NCBI GenBank assembly: GCA_016858145.1 | Contig: JAEHOE010000026.1 | Location: 496,001-560,000, forward strand | Direction: 5' to 3' | Source of the DNA: Edaphochlamys debaryana | Taxonomy: Eukaryota; Chlorophyta; Chlorophyceae; Chlamydomonadales | Length of the DNA: 64,000 nucleotides | Shown here: positions 45,392 through 55,286 of the stretch, piece after piece | Position numbering within the stretch: position 1 is the stretch's first letter | Layout: every line of letters starts with the position of its first letter | Translations under genes and position numbers: made by a program | Notes under the pieces: generated by a model | The model's database searches: none | What the model was told of the DNA's origin: nothing | The model's input: only the letters and a program-made list of their open reading frames with translations

Positions 45392-48391
45392 ATGGCGAGC
45401 ACGGCGCAACCGGAGAGCCCTCAGCCAGCGCAGCCGAGTGCGGCGGCGCAGCATAAGGCTGACGTGGCGGCAGCTGAGCTCATGCACCGCCGCTTCGGTC
45501 ACCTGGGTATCCGGCGCATGCTGCAGCTGCCGGGCATGGTCGACGGGCTAGGGGTGAGCCGAAGACAGATCGAGCTCTGGGCTGCGGAGCGGGAGGTGTG
45601 TGAGCCGTGTGGGCTTGGGAAACAGCCGCAGGCTCCGTTCCGGCGGCGCTGGCGAGACAGCTCTGCCGGCGCCGCCCTGGAACTGATCCACATGGATGTC
45701 TGCGGCCCCATCGCTGGATCGGCAGATGCGAGCCGGTACATGTTAACGTTTCTGTGTGATTACTCCAAGTTCTCTGTCGTGCGCTTTGTCAAGTTCAAGA
45801 GTGAGGTTTCGTCTGTCGTGTGTGGGGTGCTGACGTGGATGGAGACCCAGCGGGCGCCACTGCGGGTCAAGGCGCTCCAAACAGATCGGGGGCGTGAGTT
45901 CCTAAACAGTGCTGTGCGTGCGTTTTGTGACGGGAGGGGGATTCAGCATGACCTGTCGGCGCCGTACACGCCGCAGCAGAACGGCGCAGCGGAGCGCCTC
46001 AACCGGACGCTGCAGGACAGCGCTCGGCCCATGCTCGCGGGCTGCGGGCTGAGCCCGAGCTACTGGCGGCTGGCCCTTGAGGCCGCCAACGCCATCCGCA
46101 ACCGCTCGCCCGTGCGCGGCCGCCGCCAGACGCCCTGGGAGCTGTTCTGGGGCGTGCGGCCGGACGTGACACGCGTGCGCGTGTTTGGCTGCAAAGCCTT
46201 CGTGCCCCTGCCGGAGCACGAGCGTCCGCACAAGCTGGGGCCGGTGGCGGAGGAGGGGCGCTTCGTGGGCTGGGAGCCTGACAGCAACTACCGCTTCCTG
46301 ATCGACGGCCGCCTCGTGGTCAGGCGTGACGCCGTGTTCGTCGAATCGGGAGCGCCGTCAGCGCCCATCGCATCCTGTGAGTCAGGCTCGGACTCGGGCT
46401 CGGATGACGATGAGGACCGCGACCCCCGCCCGCCGCAGGCGGCGGGTCCTGACGGTGCGCCGGGCGGGCAGTCGCCGGTGCAAGGGGTGCCTGAGGAGCT
46501 GGCTGGCGCGGGGGAGGCGCATCAGCTAGGGCCTGGGGTGCCTGTGGAGCAGGCTGGCGCGGGGGAGGCGCAGCTGCGTGGTGCAGGGGATCGGGGGGAA
46601 CCGGGGGAGCTGCCGGGCGCAGCAGCAGGGGCCGAGGGCTCAGGATCCGGCGGCGCAGCGCAGCCTGGGGAGCAGCGGCGGTACCCAGATCACGACCGCC
46701 GCAAGCCCAACTGGTACAAGCCCAACGCTGCAGCCCTGTACGGCAACGCCGCAGCAGCGGCGGCGGCCTCGGACGACCCCGAGTGGCCGCATCCCGGCGC
46801 CGCTGACCCCGAGTGGCCAGGCGGTGACGAGCCCACCCAAGAGCAGGCCGCGGCAAGGCCGGACTGGCACCTTTGGGAGGCGGCTAAGCGTGACGAGATG
46901 GAGGCGCTTCAGTCACTGAGCGTCTACACTCTAACGGAGCCGCCGCCCGGAACCAAGTCGCTTGGGGTGCGCTGGGTGCTGAGGATCAAGCGGGATGCGA
47001 GCGGGTATGTGGCTCGCTACAAGGCGCGGCTGGTGGTCAAGGGGTTCCAGCAGCGGCCAGGCGTGGACTTCGACGAGACGTTCGCCCCCACCGGGCGGCT
47101 AGCCTCGCTGCGGGCGCTGCTTGCTCTCGTTGCGGCTCGTGATCTCGAGCTGCACCAGCTAGACGTAAAGACAGCCTTTCTTTACGGAGAGCTGGAGCCA
47201 GGCGTCGAGGTCTACTGCGACCAACCGCCCGGCATGGCGCTGGGCGGGGCCACGCTGAAGATGCGCCTGCGGCGCGCCCTGTACGGCCTGCGCCAAGCCC
47301 CGCGCGCGTGGTACGAGAAGTTGAAGGGGGTGCTAGTAGGGATGGGATTTAGGGAGTCAAGCGCAGATCCGGGATTGTTCGTACGCCGGGAAGAGAGCGG
47401 GTCGTGTACCTATGTGCTGATGCACGTGGACGACCTGCTGGTGGCGGGGAGTTCTCTGAGTGAGGTGGGAGCGGTGAAGGCCGTGCTGGGCGCGCAGTTC
47501 CAGATCGCGGACCTGGGGGAGGCTTCGCACTATTTGGGGATGCTGATTAGGCGGGATCGGGCAAAGGGCACCGTTTCGCTGTCCCAGGCTACCTATAGCA
47601 AGCAGCTGCTGGAGCAGTATGGGGCCTCGGGGGTGGCACCTGTGTCGTCGCCAATGGTGCAGGGAGTGTCGCTGTTGCGCACGGAGATGGGTGGGGGTGA
47701 GGCGCTGGAGGGAGCGGAGGCGGGGCGATACCGGGAGTTGGTGGGGAGCCTGCTTTACCTGTCCAACTGCACAAGGCCCGATATGGCCCTGGCGGTTGGC
47801 ACGCTAGCGCGCTTCATGTCTGCGCTCTCGTGTGTGCACTGGGGGGCGGCGCTGCGGGTACTGGCGTATTTGGCGGGAACGGCGGAGATGGGGTTGGTGT
47901 TTGGCGGATGCGGGTTGGAGCTGGGTGCGTACGCGGACGCTGACTACGCCGGGGACAAGACGACGCGGCGGTCCACGACGGGGTTTGTGTTTGTGTTCAA
48001 CGGTGCGGCGATTAGCTGGCAGTCGAGACTGCAGCCGACCGTGGCACTGTCGACAGTGGAGGCGGAGTACATGGCGGCGGCCACGGCGGCGCGAGAGGCG
48101 ATTTGGCTGCGGAAGGTGATGTCGGATTTGGGGGTAGCGGAGAAGGGAGCGACGGTGTTGCTGGGCGATAACCAAGGGGTGCACGCGCTAGTGCGCAACC
48201 CGTTGCACTCGCAGCAGTCGAAGCACATCGACGTGCTGTACCACTTTGTACGGGAGCGAGTGCAGATGGGGGAGCTTTCGGTTAAGTTCGTACCGACCGC
48301 CCACATGGTGGCGGACGTGCTGACCAAGCCCTTGGCGCCGCAGCGGTTTGTGGAGTGCAGAGGACAGATGGGGGTGCGCGAGGCGCGCTGA
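45392..48391 (+). CDS. Copia integrase-reverse transcriptase-RNase H polyprotein
   Basis: 999 codons. Order: GAG-pre-integrase zinc region (HRRFGHLGIRRM ... CEPCGLGKQ), integrase with Asp102 (HMDVCGP), Asp165 (LQTDRGREF) and Glu201 (NGAAERLNR), a DD35E spacing; then a variable Gly/Ala/Pro linker; then RT from about residue 520 (ARLVVKGFQQRPGVDFDETF; YGLRQAPRAWY; MHVDDLLVAG with the catalytic pair at 680-681). RNase H follows (YADADYAGD; STVEAEYMAA; DNQGVHALVRNP; KHIDVLYHF). All expected catalytic motifs are present. The frame is continuous with the upstream Gag-protease frame apart from the single TGA at 45332. A first ATG at 45392 is available, but expression by stop-codon readthrough is the more economical reading. 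Confidence 0.95.
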   Translation: MASTAQPESPQPAQPSAAAQHKADVAAAELMHRRFGHLGIRRMLQLPGMVDGLGVSRRQIELWAAEREVCEPCGLGKQPQAPFRRRWRDSSAGAALELIHMDVCGPIAGSADASRYMLTFLCDYSKFSVVRFVKFKSEVSSVVCGVLTWMETQRAPLRVKALQTDRGREFLNSAVRAFCDGRGIQHDLSAPYTPQQNGAAERLNRTLQDSARPMLAGCGLSPSYWRLALEAANAIRNRSPVRGRRQTPWELFWGVRPDVTRVRVFGCKAFVPLPEHERPHKLGPVAEEGRFVGWEPDSNYRFLIDGRLVVRRDAVFVESGAPSAPIASCESGSDSGSDDDEDRDPRPPQAAGPDGAPGGQSPVQGVPEELAGAGEAHQLGPGVPVEQAGAGEAQLRGAGDRGEPGELPGAAAGAEGSGSGGAAQPGEQRRYPDHDRRKPNWYKPNAAALYGNAAAAAAASDDPEWPHPGAADPEWPGGDEPTQEQAAARPDWHLWEAAKRDEMEALQSLSVYTLTEPPPGTKSLGVRWVLRIKRDASGYVARYKARLVVKGFQQRPGVDFDETFAPTGRLASLRALLALVAARDLELHQLDVKTAFLYGELEPGVEVYCDQPPGMALGGATLKMRLRRALYGLRQAPRAWYEKLKGVLVGMGFRESSADPGLFVRREESGSCTYVLMHVDDLLVAGSSLSEVGAVKAVLGAQFQIADLGEASHYLGMLIRRDRAKGTVSLSQATYSKQLLEQYGASGVAPVSSPMVQGVSLLRTEMGGGEALEGAEAGRYRELVGSLLYLSNCTRPDMALAVGTLARFMSALSCVHWGAALRVLAYLAGTAEMGLVFGGCGLELGAYADADYAGDKTTRRSTTGFVFVFNGAAISWQSRLQPTVALSTVEAEYMAAATAAREAIWLRKVMSDLGVAEKGATVLLGDNQGVHALVRNPLHSQQSKHIDVLYHFVRERVQMGELSVKFVPTAHMVADVLTKPLAPQRFVECRGQMGVREAR

Positions 48392-48775
48392 GAGCAAGGA
48401 CACGGAGGGGTTGGACAAGGGTTGCGGAATACGGACATTCTTTGCAGTGCAGGGGTATGCACGGGCGGACGAGGGCATTCTTGGTTGACTTGCGGACTGG
48501 GCATAGCGCATTTGGCCCATGCGTTGGTGTCAGGACTGGACTTGCGGATTATGGGTGCAACTGGCGAACTCGAGCGTTTGTTGGCACTAGGCTGTGTGAT
48601 TCGTGATGGGGCGTGCCTGTCCCCTTGCGCAGCTGCGGGTATGCAGTTAGGGCGTGACCTGCCCGTGTGCGCTGAGTGTCAGCCAGGGAGGCTGTGGTGA
48701 AAGCCGTGGAGGCTAAGGTAGCAAGGCAGGGGCGACATCTCTGCGCTTGGCTAACAGATCGGGTTGGTGATGCCC

Positions 48776-48784
48776 GCGGGGGAG
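48776..48784 (+). promoter_or_regulatory. Copia polypurine tract
   Basis: GCGGGGGAG lies directly before the right LTR, the expected position for plus-strand DNA priming. Confidence 0.7.
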
Positions 48785-48988
48785 TGTTGCGGGGTGACGG
48801 GTTACGGTCATCCCCAAAACACACACGCTAGTACGGCAAGTGAAGGCCTCTTAGAGCAGTGAGGCAGCGTACTCAGGCACTGGACACTGGCGCGTCATGC
48901 TAGTGGGGAACCCAGTAGGCACGTAGCTAACGTGTCAGAAGCGTGTAAACTCTGAGAGAGTAGGACAAGATTAGCCCGCACATCAACA
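48785..48988 (+). repeat. Copia 3' LTR
   Basis: 204-bp copy of the left LTR with one visible difference. Read on the minus strand it supplies the premature end of LRR paralogue 2. Confidence 0.95.
48944..48948 (+). terminator. Candidate polyadenylation signal in the LTR
   Basis: TGTAA, the usual Chlamydomonas polyadenylation motif, in a position of the right LTR where transcript ends are expected. Motif match only. Confidence 0.4.
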
Positions 48989-50403
48989 GTCAGTGTTGCA
49001 CTGTGGCAGTCCGTGCTCTTGAAGTTTTCGATGCGTAGGTTCATTTGGGTGCTTTGAGGGTACCAAGTCCATGCGAAAACGTTGGGCATCCCGAAGGCGT
49101 TGAAGATGTTTGGAACGCGATGTCTGCTGGGATAGTCTACATGCAGGACGTCCACGGGGGAGGTGGTGCATAACCGTCGCAGCGCTCTGATCGCGGGCAG
49201 CGCGACGTGCTGGTTGCCACGGAAGGTCCACACGCGGCCGATGTTTAATTTGGAGGACGGTCGTCGGGGATGTTGAAGGTGATGCTGCTCCACCGCGCGT
49301 TTCAACGCGCCCCACAGGCGGTCGTCCTGATCGTCAAGGTTCACGCACTCCAGATGGATCAGGTCGAGACAGGGGCCGGTCCACTGGAGCCGCATGTCGG
49401 AGTTGACTGCCAGAACTTTGAGCAGAGGAGCCGAGGTCTTGGCCAGGTCGCAGAGCAGAGCGGCCACGTGACGTGGGTTGTAAGTGTCCATACGCCGGTC
49501 TCCAGGCCCCCACGATTCGATGCTGCGGACGTGCAGTTCTTGGAGATGCGGTAGTGCTGTGAGGGAGGACACCGAGATGTGGGCGCTGTGACTGCCATTG
49601 CTCGACCGCTCCGTTCCTACTCGGAGGCAAGTGATGCCAGGGAGGGTCAGACCCTCCAGGGAGACGAGGCTACCGAGTGAGTGTAGGGTGAGGTGTCGGA
49701 GCTGCTGGCTGTACGAGCTGAGGGCGGTGTGAAGAGCTTCACCCCCGGTGTGAGGCAGCTGCTCACACACAGTGGAAAGGATCGTGAAGTCCGTCGTCGC
49801 TGGAAAGGTTCCAGCGACAGCCGCCAGGTCTCTTGCATACACCCATACGTATCCTCCGCCCGCAATGACCCGGCGGACACGCGTGCCCAGCGTCGTGTTG
49901 TCGCGGACGTAACATAGCAAGCGCCGGGTGTCCCGCGAGTGGTCGGGGAGCGTGTCGACTCGCACGCTCTGCACTCCTGCCAGCGTCTGGAGAAGTCTTT
50001 CAAAGCGTATACCAATGAGCGGAGTCCGCTGTGACCTTGGCCGCGTGTCCCGGCGGATCAGTTGCGGTCGTAGTGTGACTGTCTTCACGTTAGCGTCGAC
50101 GCAGTCACGCGCCTCGCGGCTAGCAGCACGCACAGCGCTCCAGAATGCCATACTGTCTACATTGGAGACTACGTATTGTAAGATGTCTAGGAATTTTACG
50201 TCGCCGCCGTGGCTTGCTTTGAAGTCCATGGCGTTGGGGTCCGAGGTGATAGCGCACAGCAGCTAGTGCGTTATGCCTACGATTGCCCAAGAGTGTACTT
50301 GCGAGTATCGCCGCATGGCGTGCACAGAGACAGAGAATGCCGAACCTGGCTCGCCTAATCCCGATGGCATCAGCCGCTTCCATCAGTGTCTACAAGTGTT
50401 GCG

Positions 50404-50766
50404 ATGGCACACACAGCCACCACCTCTGCCGTCCAACCAGTCGTGATCATGCTAGACCGCTGCGTTGAACAGCTTCGGGGCAAAGTCCTCGTCGCCATGC
50501 ATTCAGACAACCAGGCGGAGGTAGAGACCCTGCTAACTCCTACCAATGACGCGATCATTAGCGACCTTCTCTGGAACGACGGAGGCGCGCTGTTTGGCGA
50601 GTGCTGCCGACGCGTCCTGCCGGGTTGCGTGGGCGTTATTGTTCGCATGTGGGAGGCGGAATTTGGCGGCGAGTTCTTCGGAAGGCAGACGTGGTCTGAT
50701 GCTGTTCAGGCCGCAATCACACGGAGCTCCGGGGATTTCGTCGTCCTATTGCTAAGCCACGTGTGA
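50404..50766 (+). CDS. Small unrecognised protein, divergent from LRR paralogue 2
   Basis: An ATG at 50404 opens about 120 codons to TGA at 50764-50766. Visible segments are IMLDRCVEQLRGKVLVAMHS, then IISDLLWNDGGALFGECC and WSDAVQAAITRSSGDFVVLL. Composition looks coding rather than repetitive. The start lies 175 bp from the divergent start of LRR paralogue 2, so they may share a promoter. A second open stretch at 50829-51047 (SWHLASGESKTGLLQALRPR) could be a further exon, but no clean splice joins them. No domain recognised. Confidence 0.4.
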   Translation: MAHTATTSAVQPVVIMLDRCVEQLRGKVLVAMHSDNQAEVETLLTPTNDAIISDLLWNDGGALFGECCRRVLPGCVGVIVRMWEAEFGGEFFGRQTWSDAVQAAITRSSGDFVVLLLSHV

Positions 50767-51627
50767 CGGTACCCGGGGGAGAACGCCGACGCCGTGAAGC
50801 TTGAGCTTCAGGACGCTGGCAACAACATGTGCGTCGAGGCGGGGAGTTGCTGTATGGCCGCTCGTGGCACCTGGCGTCTGGGGAATCGAAGACCGGACTG
50901 CTTCAGGCGCTGCGACCTCGCGTGCGGAAATTCGCGGAGCGGATGGATGGCTACGCACGTACGCGTCTTCCAGAGCTGGCACTGCAGCCAGTGTTGGGGC
51001 CGGATGAGGTAGTGCTGCAGACAATTGCACGAGCTGCCATTCCCTAGGATGGTACCCGCCCTAAACTCGCGGCCCACCCGGACGACCGCGACCCTAAAAG
51101 TCGGCCATGTAGCTGATGGACGACGACGTCCGCATGTGTCAGGGGCATTAGAGCGGTTGGATTGTAGGGTAGCTTGCCGGTGGGCTCCGGATTATTCGGG
51201 GCAGCGGGGTTGGACGTTTTGGCATCAGGGGATAGTGCAATTAACGTCGCCAGGGGTTGCATCGTCGAGGGGACGCAAGGGCCCATTAGGTGCGTCTTTC
51301 ACCACCCTGACCCTCTAGAAGCCTCCAGAGGGTGGGAATGAGTATTCTAAATTGCAGCCTCCAGTGCACTGTCTATGACAGATGGTGAGGCAGGGGTGGG
51401 GAGTCGAGGGTCTGCAGAGTCCGATTTGGCAGCGGGACGCGCCATGAATCCACGCGTCGGAAGCGTGTGTCGTTGTGTTTGTCGTTCTTTAATACCAGAA
51501 GGTCATGCCCCCATGCTTCGCTCGAGAATACTGGAAGGCAAGGAGTTTCACCTCTTTCAGTTGGAACGTCGCAGGCTCGCACTCAGGGATGAGCTGGCAT
51601 CCCCGTGGTGCCACCCACTACAGCGTG
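50767..51627. other. No firm gene
   Basis: Apart from the possible exon at 50829-51047, frames here are short. An imperfect CCTCTAGAAGCCTCCAGAGG palindrome lies at 51311-51330. Nothing else recognised. Confidence 0.4.
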
Positions 51628-52110
51628 TCAGCGCACTTCGTGGCAGACATGGTCGTAGCCCAGGTCGCAACACGGCTGATACCGGGCTCTGGAGGGAGGG
51701 TTAATTAATCGGTCGCGATGATTGTGTGGCCAGGGACTCATAGCCGCCCCGTCATCAGCGATGCTTTGGATGTGCCCATGTATGGCCTGAAAGGCTGCAA
51801 TGTTGTACTTCAACCACAGTCTATATCGCGTGAATAGTAACCGCGTTGTCTTATCGTCGGCCCACAAGTGCCCCTCTAGGTTCATCGCTAGCAGCGCCGA
51901 TGTGTAGCCGTCGGGAATTCGCCGAGTGAAGGGTTCGCAGCAGTGCCGAGTGAGCTTCCCCATCTGCGTTCTCGCAGTGCAGAGACGGAATGCCTGGAGA
52001 CGAACCGCAACCGAACGAGCCATCCTCGCCTTCAACAACGGTGGTGCCAACTCGCTTACCGGAGTCAAGGGAGAGACTTCCCGTGAGACACAATGTGCAG
52101 ACAGGTACAC
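51628..52110 (-). CDS. Unrecognised protein fragment
   Basis: A 160-codon frame with coding-like composition: RLQAFRLCTARTQMGKLTRH, GYTSALLAMNLEGHLWADDK and RLLFTRYRLWLKYNIAAFQA. The GC level is lower than in the left half of the window, as for the Helitron to the right, so it may belong to the same mobile tract. The first ATG may not be the true start. No domain recognised. Confidence 0.35.
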   Translation of the reverse strand: MYLSAHCVSREVSPLTPVSELAPPLLKARMARSVAVRLQAFRLCTARTQMGKLTRHCCEPFTRRIPDGYTSALLAMNLEGHLWADDKTTRLLFTRYRLWLKYNIAAFQAIHGHIQSIADDGAAMSPWPHNHRDRLINPPSRARYQPCCDLGYDHVCHEVR

Positions 52111-52338
52111 CGCCCCGAGCCGGAGTTGTCACGTGTGTGACGGGCGTTGTGTTACCAGCACAGCCACGAGACCGTTATGGGTCGGTGCAGCAGCAGTGTC
52201 TCCCTTGAGTCTGTCAATGCAGAAGCGACTGCTGGATTTCAAGTTGTGCTGGCCACGCACATGCACGCTTAGGGGTAACCCCTGGTCTGCTCTCCAACAG
52301 GGAATGGGGCAAGTCAATGCGACCCGGCTGTAATTACA

Positions 52339-53462
52339 TCAGAGTTCACGAGGGCGTCCGTCGTGCAGAGGCTCACGGATCACTGCGTGTGACAGCACCA
52401 AATGCCAGTTCCGCCACGGGTTGGTGCGAGCCCAGTTCGCGAGGGCACCCGCAGCATGATGCCAAGGCCCCCCCCCTGCAATCACTCCCTTGCAGCAAAC
52501 AACGTTCCTCAGGGCGCGCACGAAGTGTACTTGCTCCCGAGTCGGGTTCAGCTGCGAACATGAGCTACCCTCAGCTACATAAGCACCCAAGGGCCCGGGC
52601 CTACTGGCAGATACGGTCCGAGTTGGCCATTCCCCAGCACTGGCGCCCGCCCAACCGGAACGATTAAACCGTCCGATAGAATTGTGGAAACAACCTGGGC
52701 CGTGGAAGTCTCAGGGCAAAAAAAGCAGCTTGTTGGGTGCACGATCCGTACAGCCACTTTGCGGCCGTCTGCCAACAGCACGACGACCTCGTACCAGACG
52801 TAACATCGCGACAACCGGTTATGGACATCACCTGCAGGATACATAGGCGGCCCACGCGCACACGTCATGATGTTGCGTGCCGCGTACTTGGCCAAGTCAT
52901 TTCCCGGCAGCAGAAGTAGAGCTGTGCCGTGAACATCAAACACCCCAATGCTCCACGGGTCCCGCGCTCCACGGTCGGGCCTATCATCGGTGACGAGCAG
53001 AACGTTGATAGTATATCCTGGTTCGGTGAACAGTGGATCGCAAGCGACAAAGATGCTCTGGACCACGGGTAGGACGGTGTGCAGAGTCTCCTCACACAAG
53101 TCATTCCGCGTGGTCATTAGCTGCTGACAGATTATAGCAGATATCGGCCCGTATGTGATAATGTCATGCATACTGAAAGACAGCAGAGTCGGGTTCAGGT
53201 CAGCGACCGTCGTTGCCGCCACAGCCACCGCCGTCACTTGGAGCGATATCATAAGCAGGTTATGTTTAAAAAGACGAGGAAGAGTGCGATTGAAAGTAGG
53301 CGCGGCCATGAGTGCTCTGTCCAAGAACGCTTCCTTCATTATGGCTGTCTGTAAACAAGGACAGGGAGCCCAGTCGTATGTTAGAACCAAGGTGAGACGT
53401 CTATCCTGAGTGGTTTGCGCCAGACAAATCCGTTGGGTATGGACTTCGCGGGATGACTTCAC
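52339..53462 (-). pseudogene. Unrecognised protein with a frame break near 52.58 kb
   Basis: A 295-codon frame (53462-52575) is followed, one frame over, by an open stretch to 52339 (QLNPTREQVHFVRALRNVVC). The segments meet within 20 bp, suggesting a one-base frame change or a small intron. Visible features: a hydrophobic stretch LLMISLQVTAVAVAATTVA, then INVLLVTDDRPDRGARDPWS and ALLLLPGNDLAKYAARNIMT, and a basic region. It lies downstream of and in the same direction as the Helitron helicase, so it may be element cargo. No family match is claimed. Confidence 0.35.
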
Positions 53463-53707
53463 GTCGCGCCGTCACGATCAGCGCGGCGAGCGACTGCACC
53501 GACATCGTGATCGCCATTGTACAGCTGCAATCGCTGTTTGGACGTGGAAGGAGGTGTCTACCTGCAACCCATAGCCTGGAAAGCCTCGGACCTCCGGAGT
53601 AGCCGGGCTTCCCCCACTCTGGGGGGATCGGGAATAGGGCCTGGGTGTCCTGGCCGCTGACGAGGTGAGCGGCGCAAGCGGTTAAAGTTGACAGGTGCAC
53701 CTTGGCG

Positions 53708-53841
53708 CCGAGTACCAAGTACGCGATACACAGGCCGATCGTGCCCCTGCCGGGCTCCCACGCCGACCATGCCCACAGCGGTCACGACCAGCCTGGCTAC
53801 CACCCACAGGCCGAGTACCAAGTACGCTATACACAGGCCGA
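53708..53841. repeat. Short direct repeat, ~31-bp units spaced ~103 bp
   Basis: CCGAGTACCAAGTACGC followed by [GT]ATACACAGGCCGA occurs at 53708-53738 and 53811-53841. The surrounding 53463-54002 interval has no recognised gene. Confidence 0.8.
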
Positions 53842-54002
53842 GCTACGGTACACGGTACATCACCACGCTTACCTATTTCTAGCATCAACCAACGCCTTTG
53901 CATGGCGGAAAAGGGCCGCCCTCTTCCTCCTCGTCGCTGCTGCAGACCGCTCCAACAACAGACGCTCGCAACGCAAACCTGGGGTGGACGCAAATCAGCA
54001 AT

Positions 54003-55283
54003 TCAACATTCATTTCCAAACGACGCTCCTTGCACAAAATAATCTGTCACGGCCAGTGCATCTGTCAAGGGAAGGTTCTTCCGATATGCTGAAACCATGA
54101 CGGGTTCTCCGTTGTTCGCGACGCTCTTGATTCTACGCGAGTTTCTGGACATGATGGGAGTCACCGGGAACACAGTTGGGCCAAAGTCCCCGGGAACGTC
54201 CAGTCCCTTCATGATGTTCGTGTCCGCCTGTGCTACTACGGGCTCTACTAACACCGCTCTTGGCATGAACTTCAACCTCCACGCCTCCCCCTCACCAGTG
54301 TCCGGCTGTTCTGCAGGATCCAGGACAATCCCCACGGCGCGGACGAGGTTGTTGCGTGCAACTCCGGCATCAGCTTGCGCACTATCGGTCAGTAAGAACA
54401 GCCCTCCTTCAAAGTACCAAGTATCGCTGGTGAGGTTGTTGAAGTGTTTGTCGGCTTGGTCGAGGAAGTTGCTCTCCTGCACACGATTCAGAGGTGTCGC
54501 TATCCCCCGTCCCCGTCGTTCCTTCACACGTTGATGCGTTGCATTCCATACAATAAGTCGCTTCTTGGCATGTATCGCTGCTGCCTTCATGAGGGCGGTA
54601 TTAATGAAATGGTGTGGTTCGTTGCGTTGTAGGACAACCCGCGGGTTATGGGCCGACAGACCCTGTAATTCCTCCGGGCTCGTTAGAGCACGCTCGTTGA
54701 GTTCGTCCACCAGCTTGGTCACCAACTGTTCGCGCTCTTTGCCGTAGTCCTTGCTGACATTGTTGTCGGTGTTGTACTTGTCCGCCCACGTTGTCCCATT
54801 AAACAGGCCGGCGTAACGAACCAACCGGCGCCCAGCGTCGGTCTTGTCTTGTCGCTGTGGCTGGCTAAGCAAGAAGGTGTCCTCCACGGCCCGGTAAACC
54901 TCGAAGCCTCTGACTGTAGCGGTGCATACCTTTTGGTCTGCTTTCATCATTCGCTTCAGTGCCATCAACTTTGTCGCGTTCCCAGCTCCTTGTACAGCTG
55001 CACCCGTCGTGGGCTTCCCGGTGTGTGCCATCACGACTGCAGCCGCGACGGCTCGGGCACGCTTTGCCGAAGGCTGGGCCTCTTCGGTGTCGCTGCCCGT
55101 CGCTTCTTCCACAGCCACAGCGGCGCCCAGAATGTTGACGTCGGGAGGCAACATTGTGCGTGGCGTGAAATTCGAATCCCGATGTACTCGGTCCGAAAAC
55201 GCAAACACTGGACTGCCCATCGGCTGTATGTGCTGGTACACATCTCCGACCAATGCGAAAGGACGACCTTTAAATGCCGCCAT
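54003..55283 (-). pseudogene. Helitron Pif1-like helicase, C-terminal part
   Basis: A 426-codon frame. FALVGDVYQHIQPMG stands at the GDxxQ helicase motif. NEPHHFINTALMKAAA and LPLTDALAVTDYFVQGASFG match the late Pif1/RecD motifs, where AxTDYxxQGxTF is typical. A bipartite basic SAKRARAVAAA lies near the start. The frame stops with GNEC after the QGxSF motif, earlier than usual. It is in phase with the upstream frame, separated only by TGA at 55284-55286. Confidence 0.78.
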
Positions 55284-55286
55284 ACC

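Larger units (their letters stand above)
43497..48988 (+). mobile_element. Structurally complete Copia LTR retrotransposon (5,492 bp)
   Basis: Two 204-bp LTRs (TG...CA) flank gag-protease and integrase-RT-RNase H frames. Integrase before reverse transcriptase defines Copia/Pseudoviridae order. The LTRs differ at one position that I can see (GGCATGTAGC left, GGCACGTAGC right), indicating recent insertion. The sequence after the left LTR, GGTTATGAGCC, weakly resembles an initiator-tRNA primer-binding site, and a GCGGGGGAG polypurine tract precedes the right LTR. The element is inserted antisense to its host gene. Confidence 0.95.
42902..50229 (-). pseudogene. F-box-like / LRR paralogue 2, split by a Copia element
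   Basis: Coding sequence starts at 50229 and runs to 48989, where the Copia right end begins. It resumes left of the element from 43491, reaches a donor at 43083 (GAG|GTGAGC), and ends in a small exon 43000-42902. Counting the 5-bp target duplication once, the frame crosses the insertion site without a break (SATLT then TAMAMYGHA). The last exon (AVQAVAPAC, then ERLQR) aligns with the last exon of paralogue 1. F-box-like start: LDILQYVVSN then WSAVRAASREARDCVDAN. LRR segments include QLRHLTLHSLGSLVSLEG. With the insertion, translation would end in the LTR after about 444 residues, losing the C-terminal part. Confidence 0.85.
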
